Source: Aestuariibacter salexigens DSM 15300 (GTDB lineage Bacteria > Pseudomonadota > Gammaproteobacteria > Enterobacterales > Alteromonadaceae). From it: DNA of 64,000 nucleotides. The DNA lies in the NCBI RefSeq assembly GCF_000429145.1, contig NZ_AUBH01000005.1, forward strand, positions 186,001 through 250,000. The letters run 5' to 3'. Below the pieces are notes generated by a model, which searched no databases, was not told the origin of the DNA, and saw only the letters and a program-made list of their open reading frames with translations. Positions 1 to 8,798 of the stretch are shown here, one piece after another (position 1 is the stretch's first letter; every line of letters starts with the position of its first letter). The position numbers were made by a program, and so were the translations under genes.

Positions 1-2
1 TT

Positions 3-422
3 TCGCCGGCTGCCGGGGTAAACGCCAGTATCACAGACATGGCTATCTGGATTGACGCCTTGTTAGGCCGCTACCCTCAGGTGGTTAGTCCTGACGTTAT
101 CCAGCAGGTCACCACGCCACAGGTCAAGACCAAACGTGAATTAAACAGAAGAGGCTGGAAAGCCTATCTGAAAGATGCACACTATGGCCTTGGTTGGCGC
201 TTGTATGATTTCGATGGCAAGCCCCTGTATTACCATGGCGGCTGGGTCAAAGGATATCGTGCTGATGTTGCTGTCGCGCCTGAGCATGATGCTGGTTTCG
301 CGCTACTGATGAATGCCGAATCCAACCTTATCAACACCATTACGGCGCAATTCTGGCACCGTTATTTTCGTCAGGTTGAACGTCGGCAACTGGCCAACGC
401 TGCGACAAGTACCAGTAACTAG
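3..422 (+). CDS. Serine hydrolase, beta-lactamase/class C family (3' part)
   Basis: This is the C-terminal end of a gene that begins before the window. The frame is open from base 3, so the internal ATG at 39 is not the real start. The first visible residues read PAAGVNASITDMAIW, the usual region before the last third of class C beta-lactamase-like serine hydrolases (PAGGVNSS-type motif). A later YYHGGWVKGYRAD stretch holds the HGG that takes the place of the KTG triad box. Such proteins act in the periplasm on D-Ala peptides or esters. The catalytic SxxK and YxN motifs lie outside the window, so substrate and activity cannot be judged. About 140 residues are visible. The gene ends 108 bases before the next start, with no clear terminator between. 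Confidence 0.8.
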   Translation, partial: SPAAGVNASITDMAIWIDALLGRYPQVVSPDVIQQVTTPQVKTKRELNRRGWKAYLKDAHYGLGWRLYDFDGKPLYYHGGWVKGYRADVAVAPEHDAGFALLMNAESNLINTITAQFWHRYFRQVERRQLANAATSTSN

Positions 423-530
423 CCTTACATTATACGGGCGTATGCGCAGTTATACGTGTAAATAAAATCTGATTAGCTGCGTTATGACTACAATAAGAAG
501 TCGCCTCATACTTTGGTATACAACGCATCT

Positions 531-1067
531 ATGCAGCGGATCCCGATTAAAAATCTCAACCTAGACCACGATCAGCCGTCATTTTTTAAAAAGCTGGTGA
601 TGGAACTAGGCTCTACGCTTGAAGACGTGGTTGGCGTGGAGGAAGCCTCTGGCTTTATTAGCATCGTTGGAACAACTATCGGTCAGGACATAAACGCGCA
701 GTATCATCATGCTTTGCACAACGAAGACCATTTGAGTATTGAGCAAGTCGCCGACATCCTGGTTGATCTTAAGGCTCGTATAGGCGGCGCCTTTGAGGTC
801 ACACACCTGTCTGCAGACCGACTTGAGTTGACCAACAGCGCCTGTCCTTTTGGCGAAAGCGTGGTTGGCAAAAGCTCATTATGCATGATGACCTCCAACG
901 TGTTTGGTCGGATTGTCGCTGATAATCTCGGTTATGCACGGATCAGCCTGCCGGAAACCATTGCTAAAGGTGATGGCGGCTGTAAGATCATTGTTCACTT
1001 GCAACATACAAAGGAAGTACCTGCTGACTCACGAGAATATTTTGAACATGTCAGCGACACAGAGTGA
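531..1067 (+). CDS. Methanogen output domain 1 (MetOD1)-like protein
   Basis: This protein of about 178 residues resembles the methanogen output domain 1 family, a sensory/output domain found alone or fused to signalling modules. The family-like signature fills the C-terminal half: CPFG, then a GKSSLCMMTSNVFG stretch, NLGYARI, and GDGGCKIIVHL. Three cysteines sit at these conserved points. No membrane segment or signal peptide is visible, so it should be cytoplasmic. The start is uncertain. I chose ATG 531; an in-frame TTG at 513 would add six residues and has a purine stretch (495-500) about 12 bases upstream. Its 3' end overlaps the diguanylate cyclase gene by 20 bases, which implies translational coupling and suggests it is the sensor partner of that enzyme. 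The ligand is unknown. The domain call is from memory of the motif. Confidence 0.65.
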   Translation: MQRIPIKNLNLDHDQPSFFKKLVMELGSTLEDVVGVEEASGFISIVGTTIGQDINAQYHHALHNEDHLSIEQVADILVDLKARIGGAFEVTHLSADRLELTNSACPFGESVVGKSSLCMMTSNVFGRIVADNLGYARISLPETIAKGDGGCKIIVHLQHTKEVPADSREYFEHVSDTE

Positions 1068-1974
1068 TCTCGCCGTTCCTGGCTTCACGGATATTGTTGA
1101 GGCACTGTCTGAACCTGCATTGTTATGCCGCAGAGGCGGCGAAGTCTTAACTGTCAATCGAGCGGCCAGACGATACCTGCAACTCGGCTATAGCGCACTG
1201 CAGCACATAGGCGACCTCCCGTGGCAAAAGAAACATAAGCTCTATAACTGGCTGCAACTGGCACTTATTCAGGATAGCACGGTAAAAGGCAAAGCCATCC
1301 TGGACATTTCCGGTAATCAACAATGGTTACACATATCCTGTACTGGCGTGAAACATTCCACTACCGGGGTACCTGAATGGATTATGTTGCGCATATCCAG
1401 TAATCAGAACAGTGCGGTATTCCGGTTTAAAGAGCTGACGATGAAATTTGCGTCACTGAATAAGCAGTTGAAAGTGGAAAAGCATCACTCTTCCACTGAT
1501 CCACTGACTGGATTACGTAATCGTCGCTTTTTCTACCACATCATGAAATCCCGCTATCAGGCCCATAACAACGCGCGCTTTATTGGCAGTATTTGTTTAA
1601 TTGACATCGATCACTTCAAAAAAGTGAATGACAGACTCGGCCATACAGTTGGCGATCGTGTGTTGATAGAAGTGGCGGATGAACTGCGCAGGCAGTGTCG
1701 GCGCGAAGATATTGTCTGTCGCTGGGGTGGTGAAGAATTTTTGCTTTTTTTAGCCTATTCGCCACTATCTGAATCGGCCAATGTATTGCAACGGATACAG
1801 CAAGCCATCAAAGAGCGGGTTCATTGTGAGGCCGAGCAACCATTCAAGATCACCGTCAGTGCAGGTTTGGTAGAACTTGACCGCAGCCTGGATGACGCGA
1901 TTAATCTGTGTGACGATGCTTTGTATGCTGCAAAACAAAATGGCCGCGACAGAATCGAAGTGAAAACTTACTGA
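1048..1974 (+). CDS. PAS-GGDEF diguanylate cyclase
   Basis: This predicted diguanylate cyclase of 308 residues makes c-di-GMP from two GTP. An N-terminal PAS-like region (about residues 10-115) is followed by a short helical linker and the GGDEF domain from about residue 151 (DPLTGLRNRR). The active site reads GGEEF at about 227. An RxxD inhibitory site (R218 to D221) lies five residues before it, so both catalysis and product feedback look intact. There is no membrane segment. An upstream in-frame extension to 904 exists but lies inside the preceding gene. ATG 1048, overlapping that gene by 20 bases, gives a natural PAS-like N-terminus. Coupling to the MetOD1 gene suggests a two-protein sensor/effector unit. 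The gene converges on the next one with a 1-base gap. Confidence 0.88.
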   Translation: MSATQSDLAVPGFTDIVEALSEPALLCRRGGEVLTVNRAARRYLQLGYSALQHIGDLPWQKKHKLYNWLQLALIQDSTVKGKAILDISGNQQWLHISCTGVKHSTTGVPEWIMLRISSNQNSAVFRFKELTMKFASLNKQLKVEKHHSSTDPLTGLRNRRFFYHIMKSRYQAHNNARFIGSICLIDIDHFKKVNDRLGHTVGDRVLIEVADELRRQCRREDIVCRWGGEEFLLFLAYSPLSESANVLQRIQQAIKERVHCEAEQPFKITVSAGLVELDRSLDDAINLCDDALYAAKQNGRDRIEVKTY

Positions 1975-1975
1975 G

Positions 1976-2443
1976 CTAACCCTCTGCGTGATCAGACTGC
2001 TTTAACTTTCGCTTTTCTTTTATGTGTGCCAGCGTAGAAACCAAATAGTATTTAGCATCGTCAATACTGTTGAATGCCAGTTTTTCTATTGGTGAGGTTA
2101 CTCCACACGCGCGACGGGCTTTATCAACCTGTGCAAGTCCGACTTTTGAGGGCATGCAATACGCTTCTATCAAGCAGCCGTAATGAGTGCACAGACGATA
2201 GGTGTCTGCATAAATCTGCTCAACTTCCGGTAGTGCGGCCACATAATCCTGTGAGGAACTTAAGTATGCCCAGCCATCATTCGGCAAATGAGGCTGAGCA
2301 TCAGTGACAGACTGATGAAAGGCTTTAGCGATACGCAGCGTACAGGCCCCAGAAAACTCTGCAATAAAAATGGCATCCTGCACGGTCACCTTAAGAGAAC
2401 CGTTGCGCTCGCGAATGTGTGTAATAACGACTGCTTCAGACAT
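1976..2443 (-). CDS. Small STAS-like/SpoIIAA-like protein
   Basis: This 155-residue soluble protein lies directly downstream of speA on the same strand (71-base gap). I do not recognise a named family with confidence. Alternating strand/helix pattern, a G-x-W-like position and a DGWAYLSSSQDYV segment resemble small STAS/SpoIIAA-like alpha-beta proteins and the other small gene upstream of speA (4526-4951). It has five cysteines, several in the C-terminal half, and a lysine-rich C-terminus. No signal peptide or membrane helix. It may share speA transcripts, since no terminator is visible between them. Function unknown. Confidence 0.6.
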   Translation of the reverse strand: MSEAVVITHIRERNGSLKVTVQDAIFIAEFSGACTLRIAKAFHQSVTDAQPHLPNDGWAYLSSSQDYVAALPEVEQIYADTYRLCTHYGCLIEAYCMPSKVGLAQVDKARRACGVTSPIEKLAFNSIDDAKYYLVSTLAHIKEKRKLKQSDHAEG

Positions 2444-2514
2444 ACGCTGCGATCGTTACATATTTAACCAGTTTGCTCAAATAACGTTTTTTGTACAAAA
2501 ACGCAGCATTACCC

Positions 2515-4440
2515 TTAGATTTTTAAATAGGTATAGCCGCGCAGGCAATCTTCGTAAAAATCAGTCCACTTAACTGCTTCTCGAGGGCGCATGGTGCCTT
2601 TTGAGATTTGCGCGTCGATCATGCGCTTCATATCCCGGGCCATCGCGGCGGGGTTGTACTGCATAATATCCAGCACACTTTCGACCGATGAGCCGTGCAC
2701 CACCTCTTCGATATAGAAATCCTGGGGATCATCATCATAACTGAATACGTGCACTTCATTTAAGCGCCCGAACAGGTTATGCATGTCCCCCATTACATCC
2801 TGATACGCACCGGTCAGGAACATACCGATGTAGTAGGGTTCTCCCGCTTTAATTTCGTGAAGCGGCAGCACGTCAGATACGCCCTGACCACAGACGAAGC
2901 TGTCAATCTTGCCATCACTGTCACAGGTAATATCAACCAAAGAACAGTTAACCGTGGGTTTTTCATCCATTCTTGTTAATGGCACCACGGGTAGTACCTG
3001 ATCGATTGCCCAGGTATCCGCCGCAGACTGAAATACGGAAAAATTGCACAGGTATTGGGATGACAGGTTGTAATCGAGTTCCTGTAATTCTTCCGGTACA
3101 AAATCAGCGCCAGCATAGTGCTGCTGCAAAATGGTCATTATCTGCCAGTACAGGGTTTCGATTTTACCCAGTTCATCAAGACTGATGACGCGCAGTTTAA
3201 ATGCGTCGGTGGCCTGCTCTTTCCATTGCGATGCATCGTTGAAAACTTCCTGTAGATTCGACTCGCCGCCGCTTTGCAAACTGTCATAAAGCGCTCTGAT
3301 ATTGCGTACCAGGACATGCTCACCATCAATCTGCCGAGTATCAACCTGTGATGAATTTGCCTTGATTTCACCGACAATCTCGGTGATTACGCAGCTATGG
3401 TGAGCAGTCAGTGCCCTTCCACTCTCACTGACCAGATTGGGATGCGGCACGCCTTCCAGGTCACACATTTCCTTCATACCGTATACAACATCCGCCACGT
3501 ATTCGGCCATGTTGTAGTTACGCGATGAATCACTGGTTGACTTGGTGCCATCATAATCGATACCCAGACCACCGCCGACATCAACGTACTCCAGTTCAAA
3601 GCCCATGCGGTGCAGCTCTGCGTAAATACGTGCACCTTCAGAGACGGCCTCTTTGACAGCACGGATATCGGTAAGCTGGCTGCCTATATGAAAATGCAAC
3701 AGTTTCAGGCAATGGTCCATGTCATGCTCACGCAGATAGCGGGCAGCATTGATGATTTCACTGATGGTCAAACCAAATTTTGCTCTGTCGCCGCCTGAAC
3801 TTTCCCATTTGCCACGACCTTTGACTGTCATCTTAGAACGTAAGCCAATTAAAGGTTCGACTTGTAGCTGCTTGGCCTGCTTGACGACAGCGAGCAGTTC
3901 AGAGAATTTTTCTACTACAACAATAATTTTGCGACCCAGCTTGCGACCCAATAGCGCCAGCTGCATAAACTCAGTATCTTTGTATCCATTAAGGATAGTC
4001 AGCGATTCTTCATTGGTGTTATGTGCAAGTACTGTCAGCAGCTCTGCTTTGGAGCCCGCTTCCAGCCCAAAGTTATAATCAGTGCCAGCGTCGACGATCT
4101 CTTCGACTACCTCTCTCATCTGGTTAACTTTGACGGGGTACACGCCCATGTATGAAGCCTGGTAATCCGCTTCTTTAATGGTCGACTGGAATAACTCGTT
4201 CAGGTTGGCTACCTGAGAGCGCAGAATATCGTGGAACCGCACCACGACAGGCAGCTGAATACCTTCGTGAATGATTTCATCCAATACCGCTTTAAAGTCA
4301 ATGCGAACGTCAGGGTTCTTAAAATCTGGCATAACGTGCAGATTGCCATTCTCGCCAATTTCAAAATAGCCAGCGCCCCAGCGCGATACGCCATACAATT
4401 TTTCAGCGTCTTGAATTGTCCAGTCAGAGGTATCTTTCAA
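2515..4440 (-). CDS. speA: Biosynthetic arginine decarboxylase
   Basis: SpeA converts arginine to agmatine and CO2, the first step of the agmatine route to putrescine and spermidine. It uses PLP. At 641 residues it is close to the E. coli enzyme (658). Visible family motifs include YPVKVNQ (PLP lysine near residue 104), GLEAGSKAELL, LLHFHIGSQL, YVDVGGGLGIDYDGT, SESGRALTAHH and the VCGQGVSDVLP region holding a catalytic cysteine. The frame extends to a GTG at 4455, but that GTG is part of a GGAGG Shine-Dalgarno core (4453-4449). It lies 8 bases before an in-frame TTG at 4440, which is therefore the better start. Fold-type III decarboxylase, cytoplasmic. It is flanked on both sides, same strand, by small STAS-like genes. 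Confidence 0.95.
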   Translation of the reverse strand: MKDTSDWTIQDAEKLYGVSRWGAGYFEIGENGNLHVMPDFKNPDVRIDFKAVLDEIIHEGIQLPVVVRFHDILRSQVANLNELFQSTIKEADYQASYMGVYPVKVNQMREVVEEIVDAGTDYNFGLEAGSKAELLTVLAHNTNEESLTILNGYKDTEFMQLALLGRKLGRKIIVVVEKFSELLAVVKQAKQLQVEPLIGLRSKMTVKGRGKWESSGGDRAKFGLTISEIINAARYLREHDMDHCLKLLHFHIGSQLTDIRAVKEAVSEGARIYAELHRMGFELEYVDVGGGLGIDYDGTKSTSDSSRNYNMAEYVADVVYGMKEMCDLEGVPHPNLVSESGRALTAHHSCVITEIVGEIKANSSQVDTRQIDGEHVLVRNIRALYDSLQSGGESNLQEVFNDASQWKEQATDAFKLRVISLDELGKIETLYWQIMTILQQHYAGADFVPEELQELDYNLSSQYLCNFSVFQSAADTWAIDQVLPVVPLTRMDEKPTVNCSLVDITCDSDGKIDSFVCGQGVSDVLPLHEIKAGEPYYIGMFLTGAYQDVMGDMHNLFGRLNEVHVFSYDDDPQDFYIEEVVHGSSVESVLDIMQYNPAAMARDMKRMIDAQISKGTMRPREAVKWTDFYEDCLRGYTYLKI

Positions 4441-4448
4441 CGGTGCAG

Positions 4449-4453
4449 CCTCC
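4449..4453 (-). promoter_or_regulatory. Shine-Dalgarno of speA, deciding a TTG start
   Basis: A perfect GGAGG on the minus strand sits 8 bases before TTG 4440. It overlaps the alternative GTG at 4455, which has no good ribosome site of its own. This spacing supports the TTG as the speA start. Confidence 0.7.
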
Positions 4454-4525
4454 ACAGTTGATTACAGCAGTGATTAATAACGGCGATAGTATAGTGATGT
4501 GAGAAAGTTTCGCAGCAAATAAATG

Positions 4526-4951
4526 CTAATGTTTGGCAATGTAAAGACTACCCAAGAGCAGCTCTGCAGTGACAGGCAAGGAATGCTTTGTAAGCCACTC
4601 ATCAACCCCTTCAACCGTCGTAGTGCGAATCAATGGGACACGCGCCTTTTCAAAAAATGGCGCAATATGCTCACCTTGAGCGGGTTCAGCAACTAACCAG
4701 CATTCCGACATTTGATTGGAACGAGTGAGTACCACATCGCTTTTAAAGGGTGACTGGCTGATTGCATCAGGCACCACCCATTCGCGCATGTCAACGAATA
4801 CGTACCAGGGATTTCCTCTCATCAGATTCATGGTTTCTGCCAGTGCGGACAGGTACTCATAGTCGGTCGGAATATCCCAAATACCATACGTTTCCACCAC
4901 AATGATGTTACGTATGCGGTCAATCACAAATCCGGGCTTACGGTGCGCCAA
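4526..4951 (-). CDS. Small STAS-like protein upstream of speA
   Basis: This 141-residue soluble protein starts at TTG 4951, preceded by a good AGAGAGG ribosome site five bases upstream. The sequence pattern (IIVVETYGIWDIPTDYEYL, then WYVFVDMREW and DVVLTRSNQM) looks like a small alpha-beta STAS-like or SpoIIAA-like domain, with a D/W-rich second strand. It appears distantly related to the protein at 1976-2443 on the other side of speA. No membrane segment. The gap to speA is 85 bases. I cannot assign a function. A role tied to polyamine metabolism is only suggested by position. Confidence 0.6.
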   Translation of the reverse strand: MAHRKPGFVIDRIRNIIVVETYGIWDIPTDYEYLSALAETMNLMRGNPWYVFVDMREWVVPDAISQSPFKSDVVLTRSNQMSECWLVAEPAQGEHIAPFFEKARVPLIRTTTVEGVDEWLTKHSLPVTAELLLGSLYIAKH

Positions 4952-5084
4952 TTAGACCTCTCTGCGTTTTTGCTGACTGAATGCCCTTTGCTATTACAGC
5001 ACAGCTGCTAATATTTGGCCTGGCGAGCTAAATATGCCACATTGCATTGTGTCACAGAAAAATAATCACAAAAGGAAAGCATCT

Positions 5085-7958
5085 ATGCTTCAGATAACCC
5101 GCCGGCTTATATTGCTAGTGAGCCTTGCTATACCGTCTGTTCATGCGGCGGTATTGATGTCTCCGGTTCAGTCTCCGGATCTTGAATATCAGGGCACATT
5201 ACTCCTCGACAATTACGACAGCGCCATCACGCATCCGGATAACATCCTCGGTTTCCCGGTTGGCGCACGTGTCGCGACGCCCGACCAAATTCATGCTGCG
5301 CTGGCAACCTGGGCAGAACAATCAAACCGCCTGCAGGTTGTCGAGTACGCGCGCAGCCATGAGGGTCGCCCCTTGCATGCGGTATTTATATCCACACCAG
5401 ACAACCTTGGCCGTTTAGAGCAGATCAAAAGTGACATCGGCCGTCTTGCTGACCCACGCAATACCTCAGATAGCCAAGCTAATCAGCTCATCGAGAGCCT
5501 GCCTGCCGTAGCATGGATGGCTTACTCAATACATGGCAACGAAACGTCGGGTGCAGACGCAGCCCTGACCGCCATTTATCATTTGATAGCAAGCCAGGAC
5601 GACGAGGTCGCAAAGCTCATTGACGATATGGTTATCGTCATCGACCCGATGATGAACCCAGATGGGCGAGCGCGTTTTGCCAAGTCGTTAGAACAATATC
5701 GTGGTACTGCTCCAAATGTAGACGATCAGTCTCTGTTACATCGGGGCGATTGGCCCTATGGCAGAACCAATCATTACTTCTTTGATTTGAATCGCGACTT
5801 TTTCTACCTCACCCAGCCAGAGACGGTGGGGCGGGTAGCTCTGATCAATCAATGGCGCCCACAGCTGATGATTGATGGGCATGAAATGGGCGCCCAGGAT
5901 ACCTATCTGATGGGACCACCCCGTCAACCATTAAATGACAACATTGACCCCGACTTGCAGAAATGGGCCAAAGTCTTTGCTCGCGAACAAGCAGCTGCAT
6001 TTGATGCGCGCGGATGGCGATACTACACCGGTGAATGGTTCGAGAACTGGTATCCCGGGTATTCGAACTATGCCGAGTACCGCGGCACCATGCATATCCT
6101 GTATGAACAATCACGCATGGCAGAAGACGGTGTCCGCCGCCCGGAAGGCACGGTACAAACTTACATGGAATCGGTGCACCATCAGTTTGTTTCTACCCTG
6201 GCAAACCTGCAATCGTTGGCTACACATAGCAAAGAGATGTATCGCGATTTTTGGCAGGGCCGCAAACAAAACATCGCTTCAAGAGGCAAATTTGCCAATC
6301 GTACCTTTGTTATTTTGGCCAATGATAATCATGGTCGTACGCAGGCATTAGTAGAACGCTTGCTGGCACAGGATATTGAGGTGTTTGTTGCAGAAAAGGA
6401 CATTAAGGTAGACGAAGCCGTTGATCATTTGGGGCAGACTCGTGAGGACATCGTCATTCCTGCCGGCAGTATAGTCGTGCCCAATCGTCAGCCTGAAGCA
6501 CCATTGATCGCAGCGATTCTGGAGTTTGATGCTGGCGTGCTGGATGACGTACTGCTTGAGGAAAGACAGAAAACCCTGCGTGACGGCTCGTCGATTATGT
6601 ACGATACGACCGCGTGGAACCTGACCATGATGTACGGTTTACCGAGCGTGACTGTCAATCAGCATATGACTAAAGACCTGACCGCCTATACACCTCCGGT
6701 CGCCAGCCATCAGCTAATGGATAATGCTATTGCCTGGGCGGTCGACGGACACGACGATCGCTCATTGGCGTTTGCCGCCCGAATGATGGAGCGCGGCGTT
6801 GAAGTGCGCCTGATTGACAAGCAATCTGTACTGAACGGTAACACCTTTAACCGGGGCTCGATCATGGTCACGGTTACTGATAATCCTGGCAAGAGTGCGC
6901 TGGCTGATACGGCAAAGATGACGGCTGACGAATTGAATATCTCGCTTTACGCGGTGGCAAGCGGTTTTGGTGAAGGCGAATTGCCAGACTGGGGTGGTCG
7001 TCATTTCCGTATTCTGGAGAGACCCCAGGTTGCCATCATCAGTCACGGTCGGTTCTCCAGCTACGACGTAGGAGCAACCTGGTGGAGTCTGGATGCTCAC
7101 CTTGGTATTCGTCACAGTCAGCTTGATGTCAGTCGCCTGAACTGGGCCGATTTGCGTCGCTATAATGTGCTAATCCTTCCTCATGGCTGGGAGAGTCTCG
7201 ATAAACCACAGCAGACTAACCTGCGCAAATGGGTCGAAGCAGGAGGCACGTTGATCGCACATGGGCGAAGTGCTGCCGGGCTGGCACAAAAAGAGGGAAT
7301 AAGTAAAGTCAGAACCATTGAAAACAGTTTTGACGACGCGCTGGATTACGATATCGCGCTGCGACGTGAGTGGCTGGCCATGTCTGACCAATTGAACAGA
7401 CAACAGGTGATGTCACATACTCTGGCAAGCGATTTCAGCTTTCCATGGGATGGCTTACCGAAAGCCCCCAGCAAAGACGAGCTGGAGCGTCGCGACAAAT
7501 GGCTGCGTTTATTTATGCCCAGCGGTGCAATGGTGTCCGGACGAACTGACCAGGAGCACTGGCTAACCATTGGCACACCAAAAGTCTTGCCTCTTTTATA
7601 CAGTAATCAACCACTGTTGATGTCTGGCTCAGAGAGTGAAGCAGTGGTGCGTGCCGGTGTCTATCAGCCACTGCCAAAGCAGTCAGACAATGATGACAAA
7701 AAGCAGGCAACCAGCTGGTTCTCTTTACCAGAAGGGCAGACGCTGAATGTGCGCATGAGTGGATTAATATGGCCGGAAAGCGCCCAGCGCATTGCCAATA
7801 CGGCCTACCTTACTCGTGAAGCGATAGGCCAGGGACAAATTATCCTGTTTTCAGGTCAGCCAAACTTTAGAGGATCCGCGCGCGGTACCAATCGTCTGAT
7901 GCTCAACGCCATTGTGTATGGTCCTGGACTTGGTGCTGAGCCTCACATCGAACTGTAG
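5085..7958 (+). CDS. Secreted M14-family zinc carboxypeptidase, large
   Basis: This 957-residue predicted metallopeptidase begins with a signal peptide (MLQITRRLILLVSLAI, cleavage near VHA). The M14 catalytic domain carries the zinc motif H150-x-x-E153 in SIHGNETSG, an MNPDGRARF segment, DLNRDFF, and the third zinc ligand H266 in IDGHEMG. The C-terminal half contains a glutamine-amidotransferase-like segment (VLILPHGWESL, WVEAGGTLIAHG), as in other very long bacterial M14 proteins. It probably trims peptides in the periplasm or outside the cell. Start: ATG 5085 has an AAAGGAAA ribosome site at 5071-5078. The upstream in-frame ATG at 5034 would bury the signal peptide. It could be a substrate of the type II secretion system encoded at 54 kb; that is inference. 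Confidence 0.87.
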   Translation: MLQITRRLILLVSLAIPSVHAAVLMSPVQSPDLEYQGTLLLDNYDSAITHPDNILGFPVGARVATPDQIHAALATWAEQSNRLQVVEYARSHEGRPLHAVFISTPDNLGRLEQIKSDIGRLADPRNTSDSQANQLIESLPAVAWMAYSIHGNETSGADAALTAIYHLIASQDDEVAKLIDDMVIVIDPMMNPDGRARFAKSLEQYRGTAPNVDDQSLLHRGDWPYGRTNHYFFDLNRDFFYLTQPETVGRVALINQWRPQLMIDGHEMGAQDTYLMGPPRQPLNDNIDPDLQKWAKVFAREQAAAFDARGWRYYTGEWFENWYPGYSNYAEYRGTMHILYEQSRMAEDGVRRPEGTVQTYMESVHHQFVSTLANLQSLATHSKEMYRDFWQGRKQNIASRGKFANRTFVILANDNHGRTQALVERLLAQDIEVFVAEKDIKVDEAVDHLGQTREDIVIPAGSIVVPNRQPEAPLIAAILEFDAGVLDDVLLEERQKTLRDGSSIMYDTTAWNLTMMYGLPSVTVNQHMTKDLTAYTPPVASHQLMDNAIAWAVDGHDDRSLAFAARMMERGVEVRLIDKQSVLNGNTFNRGSIMVTVTDNPGKSALADTAKMTADELNISLYAVASGFGEGELPDWGGRHFRILERPQVAIISHGRFSSYDVGATWWSLDAHLGIRHSQLDVSRLNWADLRRYNVLILPHGWESLDKPQQTNLRKWVEAGGTLIAHGRSAAGLAQKEGISKVRTIENSFDDALDYDIALRREWLAMSDQLNRQQVMSHTLASDFSFPWDGLPKAPSKDELERRDKWLRLFMPSGAMVSGRTDQEHWLTIGTPKVLPLLYSNQPLLMSGSESEAVVRAGVYQPLPKQSDNDDKKQATSWFSLPEGQTLNVRMSGLIWPESAQRIANTAYLTREAIGQGQIILFSGQPNFRGSARGTNRLMLNAIVYGPGLGAEPHIEL

Positions 7959-7964
7959 ACTTAC

Positions 7965-8471
7965 CTAACTGTTCCTCGTCGGGCGGCGCAGCTCAAGTAG
8001 CTGTCCTGCCCCGCGAGGGTTTTCCTGCCACTTTCTTGGCAGCGCAATACGGGCCAGCGCTGCTGTGGTCATCAGTTTGCCATCCGAGCGATAGGGCAAG
8101 CTGTCAGCAATCAGATAGTCCAGCAGTTCGTCTAAGGCAGGATTATGTCCCACCATCATTACTGGCCAATGACTAACGGTTACCTGCGCCAGCGCAGACA
8201 AATGCTGTGCCACGCTCCCCATATACAAGCTTTCATTGATGTCAGGCTCAGACTCAGACATCTTGATTGCAATCATGCAGAGGCGAGCGGTTTCAATAGC
8301 ACGGGTGGCTGGCGAGCTGATAACAGTGGTTGGCGTATGTTCCGACTGCAGCAAATAGTGACCCGCTTCGCTCGCTGCCAGCTTGCCTCGCCTTTTTAAA
8401 GGTCGAAGTCGATCCGGCAGAGGTTCGCGCCAGTCAGATTTGCCATGTCGAAGCAGAATCAATTGCAGCAT
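7965..8471 (-). CDS. sixA: Phosphohistidine phosphatase SixA
   Basis: This 168-residue protein is a member of the histidine phosphatase superfamily. It opens with LILLRHGKSDW (catalytic RHG, nucleophile His near residue 9). The second conserved arginine region is SSPATRAIETA, and the second catalytic histidine is in MMVGHNPALDELL. SixA removes phosphate from histidine phosphotransfer domains (ArcB in E. coli) and also acts on the nitrogen PTS protein NPr. Length is near the E. coli protein (161). Cytoplasmic. It converges on the M14 gene with a 6-base gap. The ribosome site before ATG 8471 is weak. Confidence 0.9.
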   Translation of the reverse strand: MLQLILLRHGKSDWREPLPDRLRPLKRRGKLAASEAGHYLLQSEHTPTTVISSPATRAIETARLCMIAIKMSESEPDINESLYMGSVAQHLSALAQVTVSHWPVMMVGHNPALDELLDYLIADSLPYRSDGKLMTTAALARIALPRKWQENPRGAGQLLELRRPTRNS

Positions 8472-8798
8472 AAAAATAAAAAAGCCTATGTCAAACAGCT
8501 GAAAGTGTAGTTTTTATCAAAAAAAATAGACAAACCGTTTTTGCCATCAACCTGTTCAAGGTCACTGGACATCACCCATTTCATCCTTTTAATGCGAGAT
8601 AAAGCTAATATTTTTCAATTGGTTACAAATAAACCCGAAAGGTTGCGTATAAAATTCAAACTTGGTCAACTTTTAATCGATTTGTTTTTGGTATTAAAAA
8701 ATATACCTCTGTATAACCATTTTTATATCCCACTTTTCAGTTTTGCTATTTAATCCGCGGCGTTGACACATTGTCCCTATTTTTTTGGAGTTGAGATT
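8472..8798. other. AT-rich intergenic region upstream of the DUF3718 gene
   Basis: These 327 bases lie between the divergent sixA and DUF3718 genes and are clearly more AT-rich than their surroundings, with several A- and T-runs. An open frame of 70 codons (8541-8753) exists, but it has no ribosome site and an unlikely composition. I could not define a convincing -35/-10 pair. The region most likely holds both promoters and a long 5' leader for the secreted protein. Confidence 0.5.

Noticed and set aside
430-475. Partial dyad of TTATACG/CGTATAA-like words after the serine hydrolase gene
   Set aside because: Imperfect, no T-run; not good enough for a terminator or operator call.
8541-8753. 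Open frame of 70 codons before the DUF3718 gene
   Set aside because: No ribosome site, AT-driven composition and no recognisable pattern; most likely leader or promoter DNA.
8763-8768. TTGACA as a -35 box
   Set aside because: A -10 at the right distance would fall on the ribosome site of the DUF3718 gene and there is no such match.
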